From Bacteroidaceae bacterium (lineage in GTDB: Bacteria > Bacteroidota > Bacteroidia > Bacteroidales > Bacteroidaceae): a stretch of 64,000 nt of DNA. Made by a program: the position numbers and the translations under genes. Where the stretch lies: contig JAFTUV010000033.1 of assembly GCA_017466065.1 (NCBI GenBank), positions 1-64,000 on the forward strand. The letters are read 5' to 3'. Below are positions 42,826-51,234 of the stretch, one piece after another. Below the pieces are notes generated by a model that had not been told where the DNA came from, did no database searches, and worked only from the letters and a program-made list of their open reading frames with translations. Every line of letters begins with the position of its first letter. Within the stretch, counting starts at the first letter, position 1.

Positions 42826-43854
42826 ATGAAAAAAGCACTCCTTTTTATACTTCCGCTTCTGCTTGCAACTGCCTGCGAGGAGGTTACGCAATATACCATA
42901 AGCGGTAATTGTGGCGGCGACGGCGACACCCTGTATATTTTCGGGCTTGACAGCAAGTTCGACAAAATCGTTCAATTCACTTGCGACGAGGAGGGCAATT
43001 TTTCCCATTCGATAGAAACGACCGAAAATCTCTCGCTAATGTTGGCCTTGCCCAATGGAGAGCTCATCCCCCTATACGCCGAACCAAACGTGACTGCCAA
43101 ACTCGTTGCCAACGACAAAAAGGGCGGTTGGATGGTAAAAGGCGGCAAGGAACAGGCACTATACGACAGCATAGCAAACATTTTGGGAGGATTCGACAGC
43201 AATTCGGAACGTGTGGTACACATTGACAACTTCATAAAGGCTCACCCTTTCAGCCACACAAACATCGAGATTATACGCCGCTTTATGGTGGAAGTACCCA
43301 ACCCCAACAATAATTTCATAAAGAAACGCATAGGCAGTTTGGGCGGCACATTGCAGGACCACGAATATTTCACCGGGCTAAAAGACAAACTCGAAGTAAA
43401 AAACAGCAACAACATTCACAGAATGTTACCCTCTTTCGAGTTTACCACAGACAAGGGCGAGAAAATTGTCCAAAAGAATTACAGGGACAAGCTGCTCATA
43501 ATAAACTTTTGGGCAGCGTGGGACTCCGTGTCACGCATAGAAATGAAAGAACAAGGCAAACTCTACGCCCAATGCGACACGAGCAAGAGCCGCATTCTGA
43601 ACATTTCGCTCGATTATGACACTGCCGTATGGCGCAGAAGCATAGAGGCCGACAGCATTGTGGGCGACAACGTGTGCGATGGAAAAATGTGGAACAACGA
43701 ATTGGCCAACAAATTCTCCATAAGCAGACTGCCCTACACAATAACAGTGAGCCCTTATCAGCGAATAGATATGTTCGGCATTAAAAACGAGAATTTTGTA
43801 AACACGATAGACTCGCTTACCAACAGATATTTCAACAAGAAAAAGAAGCAATAA
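42826..43854 (+). CDS. DUF4369/thioredoxin-like lipoprotein lacking the CxxC site
   Basis: A 342-residue lipoprotein (signal peptide ending ATAC, acylated Cys near residue 17). The N-terminal 120 residues resemble DUF4369, a beta-rich domain that often precedes thioredoxin-like domains in Bacteroidota. The C-terminal part is a TlpA/AhpC-like thioredoxin fold (from MLPSFEFTTDKGEKI), but the active-site segment reads NFWAAWDSVSRIEM where redox members have WCxxC. It therefore cannot act as a dithiol oxidoreductase and may be a binding or chaperone-like paralogue. It lies between typA and comM with 3- and 6-base gaps. Confidence 0.8.
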   Translation: MKKALLFILPLLLATACEEVTQYTISGNCGGDGDTLYIFGLDSKFDKIVQFTCDEEGNFSHSIETTENLSLMLALPNGELIPLYAEPNVTAKLVANDKKGGWMVKGGKEQALYDSIANILGGFDSNSERVVHIDNFIKAHPFSHTNIEIIRRFMVEVPNPNNNFIKKRIGSLGGTLQDHEYFTGLKDKLEVKNSNNIHRMLPSFEFTTDKGEKIVQKNYRDKLLIINFWAAWDSVSRIEMKEQGKLYAQCDTSKSRILNISLDYDTAVWRRSIEADSIVGDNVCDGKMWNNELANKFSISRLPYTITVSPYQRIDMFGIKNENFVNTIDSLTNRYFNKKKKQ

Positions 43855-43860
43855 CAGCCT

Positions 43861-45399
43861 ATGTTAGTAAAGGTTTTTGCAGCAGCCATTCAGGGCATAA
43901 ACGCTACGCTTGTAACCATAGAGGTTAATGCCTTGCGAGGAATAAAGTTTTTTCTTGTGGGGTTGCCCGACAATGCCGTCAAGGAGAGTCACGAGCGCAT
44001 AAATTCGGCTTTTCAGCACAACGGGCTACGCTTCCCCAGCAAACAGATTATTGTGAATATGGCACCGGCCGACATTCGCAAGGAGGGCTCGGCCTACGAC
44101 CTGCCGATAGCCATCGGAATTCTTGCCGCCGACGAAAACATCTCCACCGCCAAGCTCGATAAATACCTAATTATGGGCGAGCTTGGGCTCGACGGGAACC
44201 TTATGCCTGTAAAAGGAGTGTTGCCCATCGCCATAAAAGCCAAGGAGCTTGGTTACGAAGGACTGATAATTCCCAAAGAAAATGCAGCCGAAGCATCGGT
44301 GGTCGATGGAATAAAAGTGTTGGGAGCCGACAACCTTATGCAGGTAATACGCTTCCTGAACAACGAGGAGGATATTACACCATATTGCATTGACATTGAA
44401 CGCGATTTTTACTCAAAGCAGAGCACCTTTCCGTTTGATTTCAGCGAGGTGCGCGGGCAGGAGAGCGTGAAGCGCGCATTTGAAGTGGCAGCCGCCGGCG
44501 GACACAATCTGATGATGATAGGGCCTCCGGGCAGTGGAAAATCAATGATGGCAAAGCGACTGCCGTCCATCCTGCCGCCGATGACCATCAACGAGAGCCT
44601 CGAAACAACAAAGATACACTCCGTGAGCGGACAGCTATCCGGCGGAACCTCACTCATAACACAACGCCCTTTTCGCAGCCCCCACCACACAATATCGGCG
44701 GTGGCACTCGTGGGCGGAGGAGGCAATCCCAAGCCCGGCGAAATATCCTTGGCACACAACGGCGTGCTCTTCCTCGACGAGCTGCCCGAATTCAACCGCA
44801 CCGTGCTCGAAGTTATGCGTCAGCCGCTCGAAGACCGCAAGATAAGCGTCGCACGAGCAAATTACAAAGTGGAATATCCGGCAGGAGTTATGTTTGTGGC
44901 ATCTATGAACCCCTGCCCGTGCGGTTACTACAACCACCCCACCAAGGCTTGCGTGTGCACCCCCGCGCAAGTGCAACGCTATCTGAACAAAATAAGCGGG
45001 CCGTTGCTCGACCGCATCGACCTGCAAATAGAGATTGTACCCGTGCCGTTCGAGAAAATTTCCGATGCACGCGAAGGTGAAAGCAGCGCAGCGATACGCG
45101 AGCGTGTGGTTGCCGCCCGCAAAGTGCAGGAAGAACGATTCAAAGACGAGGAGGGCATCTACTGCAACGCGCAGATGACACCCAAGCTCATCACAAAATA
45201 TGCCGCACTCGACGGACAGAGCCTTGCAATGCTAAAAACAGCAATGAGCCGATTCAACCTATCGGCACGCGCCTACGACCGCATTTTGAAGGTGGCCCGC
45301 ACAATCGCCGACCTCGACCACTGCGCCGATATTCAGCCGCAGCACATAGCCGAGGCCATCGGATACAGAAACCTAGACAGAGAAAACTGGGGAACGTAG
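43861..45399 (+). CDS. comM: YifB/ComM-type magnesium-chelatase-like AAA+ ATPase
   Basis: A 512-residue protein with an N-terminal Lon-like domain (residues about 20-150), an AAA+ core with Walker A GPPGSGKS at 221-228 and Walker B VLFLDELPEF near 302-311, and the C-terminal Mg-chelatase-type extension (FNLSARAYDRILKVARTIADL). ComM is a helicase that promotes branch migration during natural transformation; homologues occur in species without known competence. The zinc-finger-like CPCGYYNHPTKACVC segment (near 350) is typical. The last four codons and the stop lie inside the first unit of a 107-bp tandem repeat. Confidence 0.93.
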   Translation: MLVKVFAAAIQGINATLVTIEVNALRGIKFFLVGLPDNAVKESHERINSAFQHNGLRFPSKQIIVNMAPADIRKEGSAYDLPIAIGILAADENISTAKLDKYLIMGELGLDGNLMPVKGVLPIAIKAKELGYEGLIIPKENAAEASVVDGIKVLGADNLMQVIRFLNNEEDITPYCIDIERDFYSKQSTFPFDFSEVRGQESVKRAFEVAAAGGHNLMMIGPPGSGKSMMAKRLPSILPPMTINESLETTKIHSVSGQLSGGTSLITQRPFRSPHHTISAVALVGGGGNPKPGEISLAHNGVLFLDELPEFNRTVLEVMRQPLEDRKISVARANYKVEYPAGVMFVASMNPCPCGYYNHPTKACVCTPAQVQRYLNKISGPLLDRIDLQIEIVPVPFEKISDAREGESSAAIRERVVAARKVQEERFKDEEGIYCNAQMTPKLITKYAALDGQSLAMLKTAMSRFNLSARAYDRILKVARTIADLDHCADIQPQHIAEAIGYRNLDRENWGT

Positions 45400-45643
45400 T
45401 GACACAGTTTCGACGGAACCGACGGCAAACAGTCGGGCGGAGTGCAGACGAAGATTGCACCGCACGGGGTGCCAAAAGGCGGGGCTGTCAAAACCGGGGA
45501 ACGTAGTGACACAGTTTCGATGGAACCGACGGCAAACAGTCGGGCGAAGTGCAGACGAAGATTGCACCGCACGGGGTGCCAAAAGGCGGGGCTGTCAAAA
45601 CCGGGGAACGTAGTGACACAGTTTCGATAGAACCGACGGCAAA
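45389..45643. repeat. Tandem repeat, 107-bp unit, about 2.4 copies
   Basis: Units start at 45389, 45496 and 45603 with GGGGAACGTAGTGACACAG. The second differs from the first at only a few bases; the third is cut off at 45643. The first copy includes the last codons and TAG stop of comM. The unit length is not a multiple of three. Each unit holds a short GCACC/GGTGC hairpin. No direct-repeat/spacer structure is present, so this is not a CRISPR array. Confidence 0.9.
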
Positions 45644-45673
45644 TATAAAAAACAGAAACAAACATAATATAAT

Positions 45674-46450
45674 ATGAAGAAATACATAATCATACTGCTA
45701 TTGTCGATTACGACAATAAGCACACAGGCACAGACCAACTGGATAAGCCTTGCAATGGGAGCATTAAAAATAGGCAAGGCCCTATCTATTACAGACGAGG
45801 AGTTTGCCGCGTTGGTAAAGGAGAGCGTCGTGGCTATGGACAATGAAAATAGTGTATGCGACGAGAGCGACCCCTACACGAAGCGTCTGCGACGCATAAC
45901 CGAGGGGCTCACCGATGCCGACGGCATTGCGCTCAACTTTAAGGTGTACAGGACAAACAACATAAACGCATTCGCCTGCCCCGATGGCAGCGTGAGAGTA
46001 TATTCGGCACTGATGGACCTGCTCAACGACGATGAATTGCTGGGAGTAATCGGGCACGAAGTGGGGCACGTTGCTCTGCGGCACTCAAAGAAGGCTTGGA
46101 AAGACGAAGTATTAAGAAGCGGCGCATCCGAAGCAATAGGAACATTCAGCAGCACTTGGGCGAGCCTTTCCTCCTCTGTTCTTGGGGATATTGCAGAAGC
46201 TGCAATATCGGCAAAGTTTTCAAGAAGCCAAGAGAACAAGGCCGACGACTACGGGTATGAATTCCTAAAAAAGAGCAATAAGAACCCTTGGGCTATGGGA
46301 GAGGCCTTCAAGAAGATGAAAGAACTTGAAGGTAGCGGCGACTCGCAATACAATGTATTGCTGAAAGCGTTTGCGTCGCACCCCGACTTTGACAAACGCA
46401 TCGAGAGAATGAGAAAGAAGGCTCAAAAGGACGGCTACCCCTGTATGTAA
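45674..46450 (+). CDS. Secreted M48-family zinc metalloprotease
   Basis: A 258-residue protease of the M48/Oma1-BepA type. The signal peptide ends near QAQ (residue 20), so the enzyme acts in the periplasm. The zinc motif is HEVGH near residue 131, with the third ligand Glu in ENKADDYG near residue 194. There is no TPR domain, and it is a single-domain protein. Family members remove misfolded or mistargeted envelope proteins. The gene follows the 107-bp repeats by 30 bases and precedes the LOG-family gene by 16. Confidence 0.88.
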   Translation: MKKYIIILLLSITTISTQAQTNWISLAMGALKIGKALSITDEEFAALVKESVVAMDNENSVCDESDPYTKRLRRITEGLTDADGIALNFKVYRTNNINAFACPDGSVRVYSALMDLLNDDELLGVIGHEVGHVALRHSKKAWKDEVLRSGASEAIGTFSSTWASLSSSVLGDIAEAAISAKFSRSQENKADDYGYEFLKKSNKNPWAMGEAFKKMKELEGSGDSQYNVLLKAFASHPDFDKRIERMRKKAQKDGYPCM

Positions 46451-46466
46451 GAATATCCGATTAAGT

Positions 46467-47054
46467 ATGCACACACCAAAAGCTATTTGTGTTTACTGCG
46501 CTTCGAGCAGCAAGGCCGATGAATGTTATTACGAAGCGGCTCATCAGCTGGGCTCACTAATGGGTGAACGTGGAATTACCCTTATCACCGGCGGAGGCTG
46601 TCAAGGGCTTATGCGCAGTGTTGAGGATGGCGCACTCGAAAGTGGCGGAACAGCCATTGGAGTTATTCCGGAATTTATGGTCGAGCAAGGATGGCACCAC
46701 ACGGGGCTCAGCAAATTGCTGATAACAAAAGATATGCACGAGCGCAAGCAGACTATGGCCAATATGTCCGATGCAATAATCGCACTGCCCGGCGGCTGCG
46801 GCACGATGGAGGAGTTGTGCGAAATTATCACTTGGAAGCAACTTGGGCTCTATCTTAAACCAATAGTGATTCTGAACACAAACGGGTATTACGACCACCT
46901 TATAAAGCAGTTGGGAATTGCCATTGAGGAACATTTTATGGGCAAGATACACGGCGACATCTGGCGCGTGGCAACCACGCCCCAAGAGGCTCTCGACATT
47001 GTGAACGAAACACCTGTGTGGAGCAACGAAATACGCAAATACGCCGCATTATGA
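46467..47054 (+). CDS. LOG-family (TIGR00730) nucleotide 5'-monophosphate phosphoribohydrolase
   Basis: A 195-residue Rossmann-fold protein with the family motifs TGGGCQGLM and PGGCGTMEE (the PGGxGTxxE signature), and a C-terminal end with little variation. Relatives hydrolyse the ribose-base bond of cytokinin riboside monophosphates or other nucleotides such as AMP; the natural substrate in gut bacteria is unknown. Its stop TGA overlaps the next start (ATGA). Confidence 0.9.
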   Translation: MHTPKAICVYCASSSKADECYYEAAHQLGSLMGERGITLITGGGCQGLMRSVEDGALESGGTAIGVIPEFMVEQGWHHTGLSKLLITKDMHERKQTMANMSDAIIALPGGCGTMEELCEIITWKQLGLYLKPIVILNTNGYYDHLIKQLGIAIEEHFMGKIHGDIWRVATTPQEALDIVNETPVWSNEIRKYAAL

Positions 47055-47749
47055 TGGGAGAAGCCGCACCATACAGCCTCATAAACGACAATCTCATAAT
47101 GTCGCTATTCCTGCTCAACATCCTCTCTATTGGGTATGTATTCCTTATGAATGGAAGCAGTTTGTTGGAGCAGGCAAAGAACCTGCTCTATTACAGCAAA
47201 AAAACGACTCCCTACAACGACCGCACACATATAACAAGAATATGTAACATTCTGCTCTACTGGCAGACTCTTTTTTACAGCAGCATCACCATCTTCGGAT
47301 ATATGCAATATAACAAGCCCGACGGAATGAATTACACTATGGCATACAGCCATTTAATATGTTATTTTCTTCTGTTCACGGTAGCGTTGACGCTGAAAGT
47401 CGCAATATCCTATCTGTGCAACAGCACACTCTTCGGCAAACAGGCCGCACAAGATTGGAATCAATCATTTTTCTTTACAATAAAGACACTCGGCTTCATA
47501 CTCTTTCCCATAGTCGTCTGCTGTTTATTGGTTAAAGGTTTCCCAAAATCATATTACACAATATATATGATTTTTGCCACGATATTTTACCTGTTTGCAA
47601 TCATTACCGGCTCTATTAAAATCATTTTTGCAAAAAAACGCAACTATTTGGATATTTTTTTGTATCTTTGCGCACTTGAATTATTACCTATGACTGTTTT
47701 ATGGAGAATAATTCACGAATCAACTATTTTTTTAATAATAAAATTTTAG
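47051..47749 (+). CDS. DUF4271 integral membrane protein
   Basis: A 232-residue, Bacteroidota-specific membrane protein with about six hydrophobic segments and a C-terminus rich in Phe and Ile. The start ATGATG at 47051 overlaps the LOG-family stop; an upstream GTG would read through that gene's last codons. In many Bacteroidales this family precedes hemD, rnpA and yidD, as here. Function is unknown. Confidence 0.8.
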   Translation: MMGEAAPYSLINDNLIMSLFLLNILSIGYVFLMNGSSLLEQAKNLLYYSKKTTPYNDRTHITRICNILLYWQTLFYSSITIFGYMQYNKPDGMNYTMAYSHLICYFLLFTVALTLKVAISYLCNSTLFGKQAAQDWNQSFFFTIKTLGFILFPIVVCCLLVKGFPKSYYTIYMIFATIFYLFAIITGSIKIIFAKKRNYLDIFLYLCALELLPMTVLWRIIHESTIFLIIKF

Positions 47750-47753
47750 GACA

Positions 47754-48497
47754 TTGAAAGTTAGCAAGATTTTGGTTTCACAACCGAAGCCAGCGACAGA
47801 AAAATCTCCGTATTTCGATATTGAGAAGAAGCATAATGTAAAGATTGACTTCTGCTCTTTTATAAAAGTGGAGGGTTTGAGCGCAAAAGAATTCAGACAG
47901 CAGAAGGTATCCATTCCCGGACACACTGCCATTGTATTCCTTTCGCGTCACGCCATCGACCATTTCTTCACCTTGTGCAAGGAATTGCGTGTTACAATCC
48001 CCGACGATATGAAATATTTTTGTCTGTCGGAAACAATTTCGCTCTACATCCAGAAGTATGTACAATACCGCAAGCGTAAAGTATTCTTTGGAAACGGACA
48101 CATAAAGGACCTTGAACCTTTATTCGTGAAACATAAAAGCGAAAAATACTTTATCCCGATGTCCAATGTACACAACGACGAGTTGAATAACATATTCGAT
48201 TCGCACGGAATTTCACACTCACAGGCCGAAATGTACCGCACCGTGAGCACCGATATTCCGGCCGACTACATAAGGTCGTATGATATGCTCATATTTTTCA
48301 GCCCTCACGGCCTTGAATCATTAAACAAGAACGTGCCCGACTATGTGCAAGGCGACCAACTTATTGCCTGCTTCGGCAATATCACAGCCAACTGCATACG
48401 CAACATCGGCTTGCGCCTCGACCTTGAAGCTCCCACGGCAACGGTAACAAATATGCCGGCGGCTCTCGACGAATTCCTGACAAAAAACAAAGCCTGA
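47754..48497 (+). CDS. hemD: Uroporphyrinogen-III synthase
   Basis: A 247-residue HemD-type protein that closes hydroxymethylbilane to uroporphyrinogen III in haem and sirohaem synthesis. HemD sequences are poorly conserved; this assignment rests on the two-domain layout, the hinge around residue 115, the segment FFSPHGLESL and the conserved gene order. The start is a TTG at 47754 with AGGA five bases upstream; no ATG is available in this frame close by. Other haem genes are not in the window. Confidence 0.82.
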   Translation: MKVSKILVSQPKPATEKSPYFDIEKKHNVKIDFCSFIKVEGLSAKEFRQQKVSIPGHTAIVFLSRHAIDHFFTLCKELRVTIPDDMKYFCLSETISLYIQKYVQYRKRKVFFGNGHIKDLEPLFVKHKSEKYFIPMSNVHNDELNNIFDSHGISHSQAEMYRTVSTDIPADYIRSYDMLIFFSPHGLESLNKNVPDYVQGDQLIACFGNITANCIRNIGLRLDLEAPTATVTNMPAALDEFLTKNKA

Positions 48498-48521
48498 AAA
48501 AGGGCTTTTACAATAATAACG

Positions 48522-48556
48522 AAAAGCCTGTCACACAACAACGAGGACAGGCTTTT
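48522..48556 (+). terminator. Hairpin terminator after hemD
   Basis: AAAAGCCTGTC / GACAGGCTTTT (48522-48532, 48546-48556), an 11-base perfect stem ending in TTTT. It lies 25 bases after the hemD stop and 40 bases before rnpA. The short T-run means read-through into rnpA is possible. Confidence 0.6.
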
Positions 48557-48595
48557 CCCATATAAAAGCCACCAACGCCCAACCACTAACGAACG

Positions 48596-48985
48596 ATGCG
48601 TAAACACGGTTTCCCATTAAAAGAACATTTGAAGAGCAAGAGTGTCATTGACAAGCTCTATGCTACCGGTGCATCGGTCACAGCCTACCCCCTGCGTGCC
48701 GTATTCATAGAAATTATGCCCGAAGCACAGGAGGTTGCCGCCACCATCCTCATAAGTGTGGCAAAAAAGAGATTCCGTCACGCAGTGGACCGCAACCTCT
48801 TGAAACGCCGCATACGCGAGGCCTACCGCCTGAACAAGGAACCGTTCATAAACTATCTTAACGAGCACAACAAGAAGATGGCCGTGGCTATTTTATACAT
48901 AGACACCAAGCACAGCAGCACAGATTTTTTAAAAAAGAAAATGACGAAGCTGCTAAACTCGATTATGGAGAAGAACAGTAAATGA
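48596..48985 (+). CDS. rnpA: Ribonuclease P protein component
   Basis: A 129-residue basic protein that joins the RNase P RNA to mature tRNA 5' ends. The central RNR-motif region [26 protein letters not shown] is intact, and the protein is Lys/Arg-rich. It starts the rnpA-yidD-tatD run, in which neighbouring genes overlap by 1-4 bases. Confidence 0.93.
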   Translation: MRKHGFPLKEHLKSKSVIDKLYATGASVTAYPLRAVFIEIMPEAQEVAATILISVAKKRFRHAVDRNLLKRRIREAYRLNKEPFINYLNEHNKKMAVAILYIDTKHSSTDFLKKKMTKLLNSIMEKNSK

Positions 48986-49206
48986 TGCGCAAATTACTGA
49001 CAACAATACTCATCCTTCCCATACACTTCTATCGCAAGTGTATTTCACCACTCACACCCCCATCGTGCCGTTTCACTCCCACCTGTTCACAATATGCGAT
49101 AGAGGCAATTACCAAACACGGCCCATTCAAAGGAACTTATCTCGCAATTAAAAGAATACTCCGTTGCCACCCTTGGGGAGGCTCGGGATACGACCCTGTT
49201 CCATAA
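48982..49206 (+). CDS. yidD: Membrane protein insertion efficiency factor YidD
   Basis: A 74-residue protein with the full DUF37 signature: an amphipathic N-terminus ([14 protein letters not shown]) and the cysteines of [15 protein letters not shown] and [15 protein letters not shown]. It associates with the membrane and assists YidC-dependent insertion. The start codon overlaps the rnpA stop by four bases. Confidence 0.93.
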   Translation: MMRKLLTTILILPIHFYRKCISPLTPPSCRFTPTCSQYAIEAITKHGPFKGTYLAIKRILRCHPWGGSGYDPVP

Positions 49207-49832
49207 TGTACATCGACATTCACACTCACCGCACCACATTCGACGAGGCCGTAACAAGCATCGTGAACAACTCTGCGACAGCCTCGCTTGCCTCCGCCGG
49301 CATACACCCGTGGGATATAACGCAGCAATGGGAGCAAGAGTTCGAGCGCATAAGGATTGCGATAGGCAGAAGTGAGGTTGTTGCCATAGGAGAATGCGGA
49401 ATTGACAAGATAAAAAGCCCTGCAAACAGCGAATTGCAGAAGAAGGTGCTGGAAGCTCACATAGGGCTATCCGAGGAGATTGAAAAACCGTTGATACTGC
49501 ACTGCGTCAGAGGAGCCGATGAGATTATCGCCCTCCACAAAAAGTTCCGCCCCCGACAGGCGTGGATAATACACGGGTTCCGCGGCAAGCCCCATCTTGC
49601 AAAGCAATTGCTGCGTGAAGGATTTTTCCTCTCTTTCGGCGAGAAGTTCAACAGCGACAGCCTCATCGCAACGCCTCTCGACAGGCTGTTTGCCGAGAGT
49701 GACACAAGCGACAAGGGGATAAAAGAAATTTATGCAAGCATTGCAAGAATAAAGAATATCAGCCCGGAAGAGCTTGCAAAAACAATAAGGAAGAATGCCG
49801 GATTTTGCGGTTTTTTAATTCCTTCACTATAA
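49206..49832 (+). CDS. TatD-like metal-dependent hydrolase
   Basis: A 208-residue, compact TatD-family enzyme. Metal ligands are visible as DIHTH near the N-terminus, the Glu in GECGID, the His residues in LILHC and IIHGF, and an Asp in AESD. TatD enzymes are 3'-5' DNA/RNA exonucleases or D-aminoacyl hydrolases. At 208 residues it is shorter than classic TatD (about 260) and belongs to the short Bacteroidota group. The start MYIDIHTH is set by the family motif; its A overlaps the yidD stop (TAATG). Confidence 0.85.
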   Translation: MYIDIHTHRTTFDEAVTSIVNNSATASLASAGIHPWDITQQWEQEFERIRIAIGRSEVVAIGECGIDKIKSPANSELQKKVLEAHIGLSEEIEKPLILHCVRGADEIIALHKKFRPRQAWIIHGFRGKPHLAKQLLREGFFLSFGEKFNSDSLIATPLDRLFAESDTSDKGIKEIYASIARIKNISPEELAKTIRKNAGFCGFLIPSL

Positions 49833-49867
49833 GTCGGGGCAAAGGCGCAAAAAAAACGGAGCAAATA

Positions 49868-49899
49868 TTTGGCTTTTTAATAAAAGAATTATACCTTTG
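49868..49899 (+). promoter_or_regulatory. Promoter of tRNA-Gln
   Basis: TTTG at 49868-49871, a 20-base spacer and TACCTTTG at 49892-49899: a near-ideal Bacteroidota promoter about 30 bases before the tRNA. Confidence 0.8.
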
Positions 49900-49929
49900 C
49901 ATCGCTTTTTAACAGAAAGCGCAAAGGAT

Positions 49930-50000
49930 TGTCCTATGGTGTAATGGTAGCACAACAGGTTTTGGTTCTGTTTGTCTTGGTTCGAATCCAGGTAGGACAA
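49930..50000 (+). tRNA. tRNA-Gln (anticodon TTG)
   Basis: Seven-base acceptor stem TGTCCTA/TAGGACA with discriminator A, D-loop TGGTAG, anticodon loop TTTTGGT (anticodon TTG, reading CAA and by wobble CAG) and T-loop GGTTCGAATCC. No CCA is encoded, as is usual in this phylum. The gene has its own promoter and is followed by a palindrome that can end transcription. Confidence 0.96.
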
Positions 50001-50043
50001 CACAACAAACGAGGTTCCTTTAAAAGGAACCTCGTTTGTTGTG
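50001..50043. terminator. 21-bp palindrome between tRNA-Gln and luxS
   Basis: CACAACAAACGAGG at the left end is mirrored exactly through GTTGTG at the right, with arms of about 18-21 bases and almost no loop. It lies between two converging genes and can terminate either. Confidence 0.75.
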
Positions 50044-50056
50044 TATAGTAAATAGA

Positions 50057-50536
50057 TTATTCGGGATACACCAGATTCTCCTCGATGGCACACACAAGCA
50101 CCTCGTTGAGATATTTACGTGCCTCCCATTGAGCCTCGGGCAGATTCATAAGAAGATAGTTGCCGCAATCGCGTGCCGAAGCACCGGGAATCTCCCCCTC
50201 AAATGCAACAACAAATTCAAAAGCCTCACGAACCAACGGTAAGATTTCCAAAGAAGACACCTCTCCTTTGACGATAAGATAATTCCCGGTAAGACAGCCC
50301 ATCGGCCCCCAATATATTATGCGGTCGGCCCACAAAGGATGATTACGCAAAAAAGTAGCCACAAGATGCTCCATCGCGTGTATGGCCGAGGGACCGAGAG
50401 CCGGCTCGCGGTTAGGCTCTTTCATACGCACATCAAAGGTTGTCACCACCTCACCACCGACAATATCCCGACGCGAAACATATATTCCGCGTTTAAGCCT
50501 TATGTGGTCTATTTTAAAACTAGGTATCTTTTCCAT
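50057..50536 (-). CDS. luxS: S-ribosylhomocysteine lyase (AI-2 synthesis)
   Basis: A 159-residue LuxS that splits S-ribosylhomocysteine into homocysteine and DPD, the precursor of autoinducer-2. Metal ligands are His53 and His57 in HAMEH and Cys124 in RDCGNY; catalytic Cys81 is in GCLTGNY and Glu56 lies between the histidines. Length matches the family. It is the last gene of a four-gene leftward run, with its ATG overlapping the mtnN stop by one base. Confidence 0.95.
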   Translation of the reverse strand: MEKIPSFKIDHIRLKRGIYVSRRDIVGGEVVTTFDVRMKEPNREPALGPSAIHAMEHLVATFLRNHPLWADRIIYWGPMGCLTGNYLIVKGEVSSLEILPLVREAFEFVVAFEGEIPGASARDCGNYLLMNLPEAQWEARKYLNEVLVCAIEENLVYPE

Positions 50537-51231
50537 TATATCTTCATTAAAAAACTTTTTATAACACCAAACGAGCGGCCGGCCATTTCGCCCCAGAAAT
50601 TCTCATACTGCTCAATGTGATTATCCACACCCGGAGTATCGCTTATTATGCGGAAACTGACAAACGGAACGCCATATATGTGACACGCCTGTGCTATTGC
50701 GGCAGTCTCCATATCAACGGCAAGCCCGGCCGGGAAGTTCGCTTTTATGACATTGAGTTCACTTCGGTCGGTAATAAACTTATCGCCCGTGCAGATGAGC
50801 CCTGCGTGTATGCGCGTTGTGCTGCCAAGAGAGCCATTGAGCGAGAGAGCACATTGCCAAAGCCCCTCCGGCACATCAAAGCGAGCCGGCATTCCTTGAA
50901 TCTGCCCATACTCGCACCCCATTCCGCACCACACATCGTGATACACGATAGAGGAACTCACCACAATATCCATTACAGAGAGGCAGGTATCTATTCCACC
51001 GGCAACACCGGTGCTCACCATCGTATCGGGAGAGAACGAGCGTATGAGTTCCGCCGCACCAATCGCGGCATTCACCTTGCCTATTCCGCATTGACGGAGT
51101 ATTATTTCATTCCCGCCAACCGAGCCGACAAGATAATCAATACCGTTTACGGCACTTTCACGAACATCGGTAAGCAACGCTGCAAGCTGTTCATATTCCG
51201 ATGTCATTGCTGTTAAAACACCAATCTTCAT
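50536..51231 (-). CDS. mtnN: 5'-methylthioadenosine/S-adenosylhomocysteine nucleosidase
   Basis: A 231-residue MTAN (Pfs) that removes adenine from SAH and MTA, giving S-ribosylhomocysteine for LuxS. Family motifs are seen: GVLTAMTSEY at the N-terminus, STGVAGGID (ribose site), the catalytic-region Glu in VDMETAAIAQ and the Asp in RIISDTPG near residue 200. Length is normal. Its stop overlaps luxS, and the membrane-protein gene upstream ends 3 bases before its start, so the two soluble enzymes are co-expressed with two transporters. Confidence 0.95.
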   Translation of the reverse strand: MKIGVLTAMTSEYEQLAALLTDVRESAVNGIDYLVGSVGGNEIILRQCGIGKVNAAIGAAELIRSFSPDTMVSTGVAGGIDTCLSVMDIVVSSSIVYHDVWCGMGCEYGQIQGMPARFDVPEGLWQCALSLNGSLGSTTRIHAGLICTGDKFITDRSELNVIKANFPAGLAVDMETAAIAQACHIYGVPFVSFRIISDTPGVDNHIEQYENFWGEMAGRSFGVIKSFLMKI

Positions 51232-51234
51232 AAA

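Noticed and set aside
45389..45643. Possible CRISPR array
   Set aside because: The units are contiguous 107-bp copies without unique spacers; no cas genes are present.
45333..45665. Minus-strand reading frames in the 107-bp repeat region, with a repetitive translation
   Set aside because: The frame follows from the DNA repeat; the repeat is not a multiple of three, there is no ribosome-binding site, and no protein-like composition is seen.
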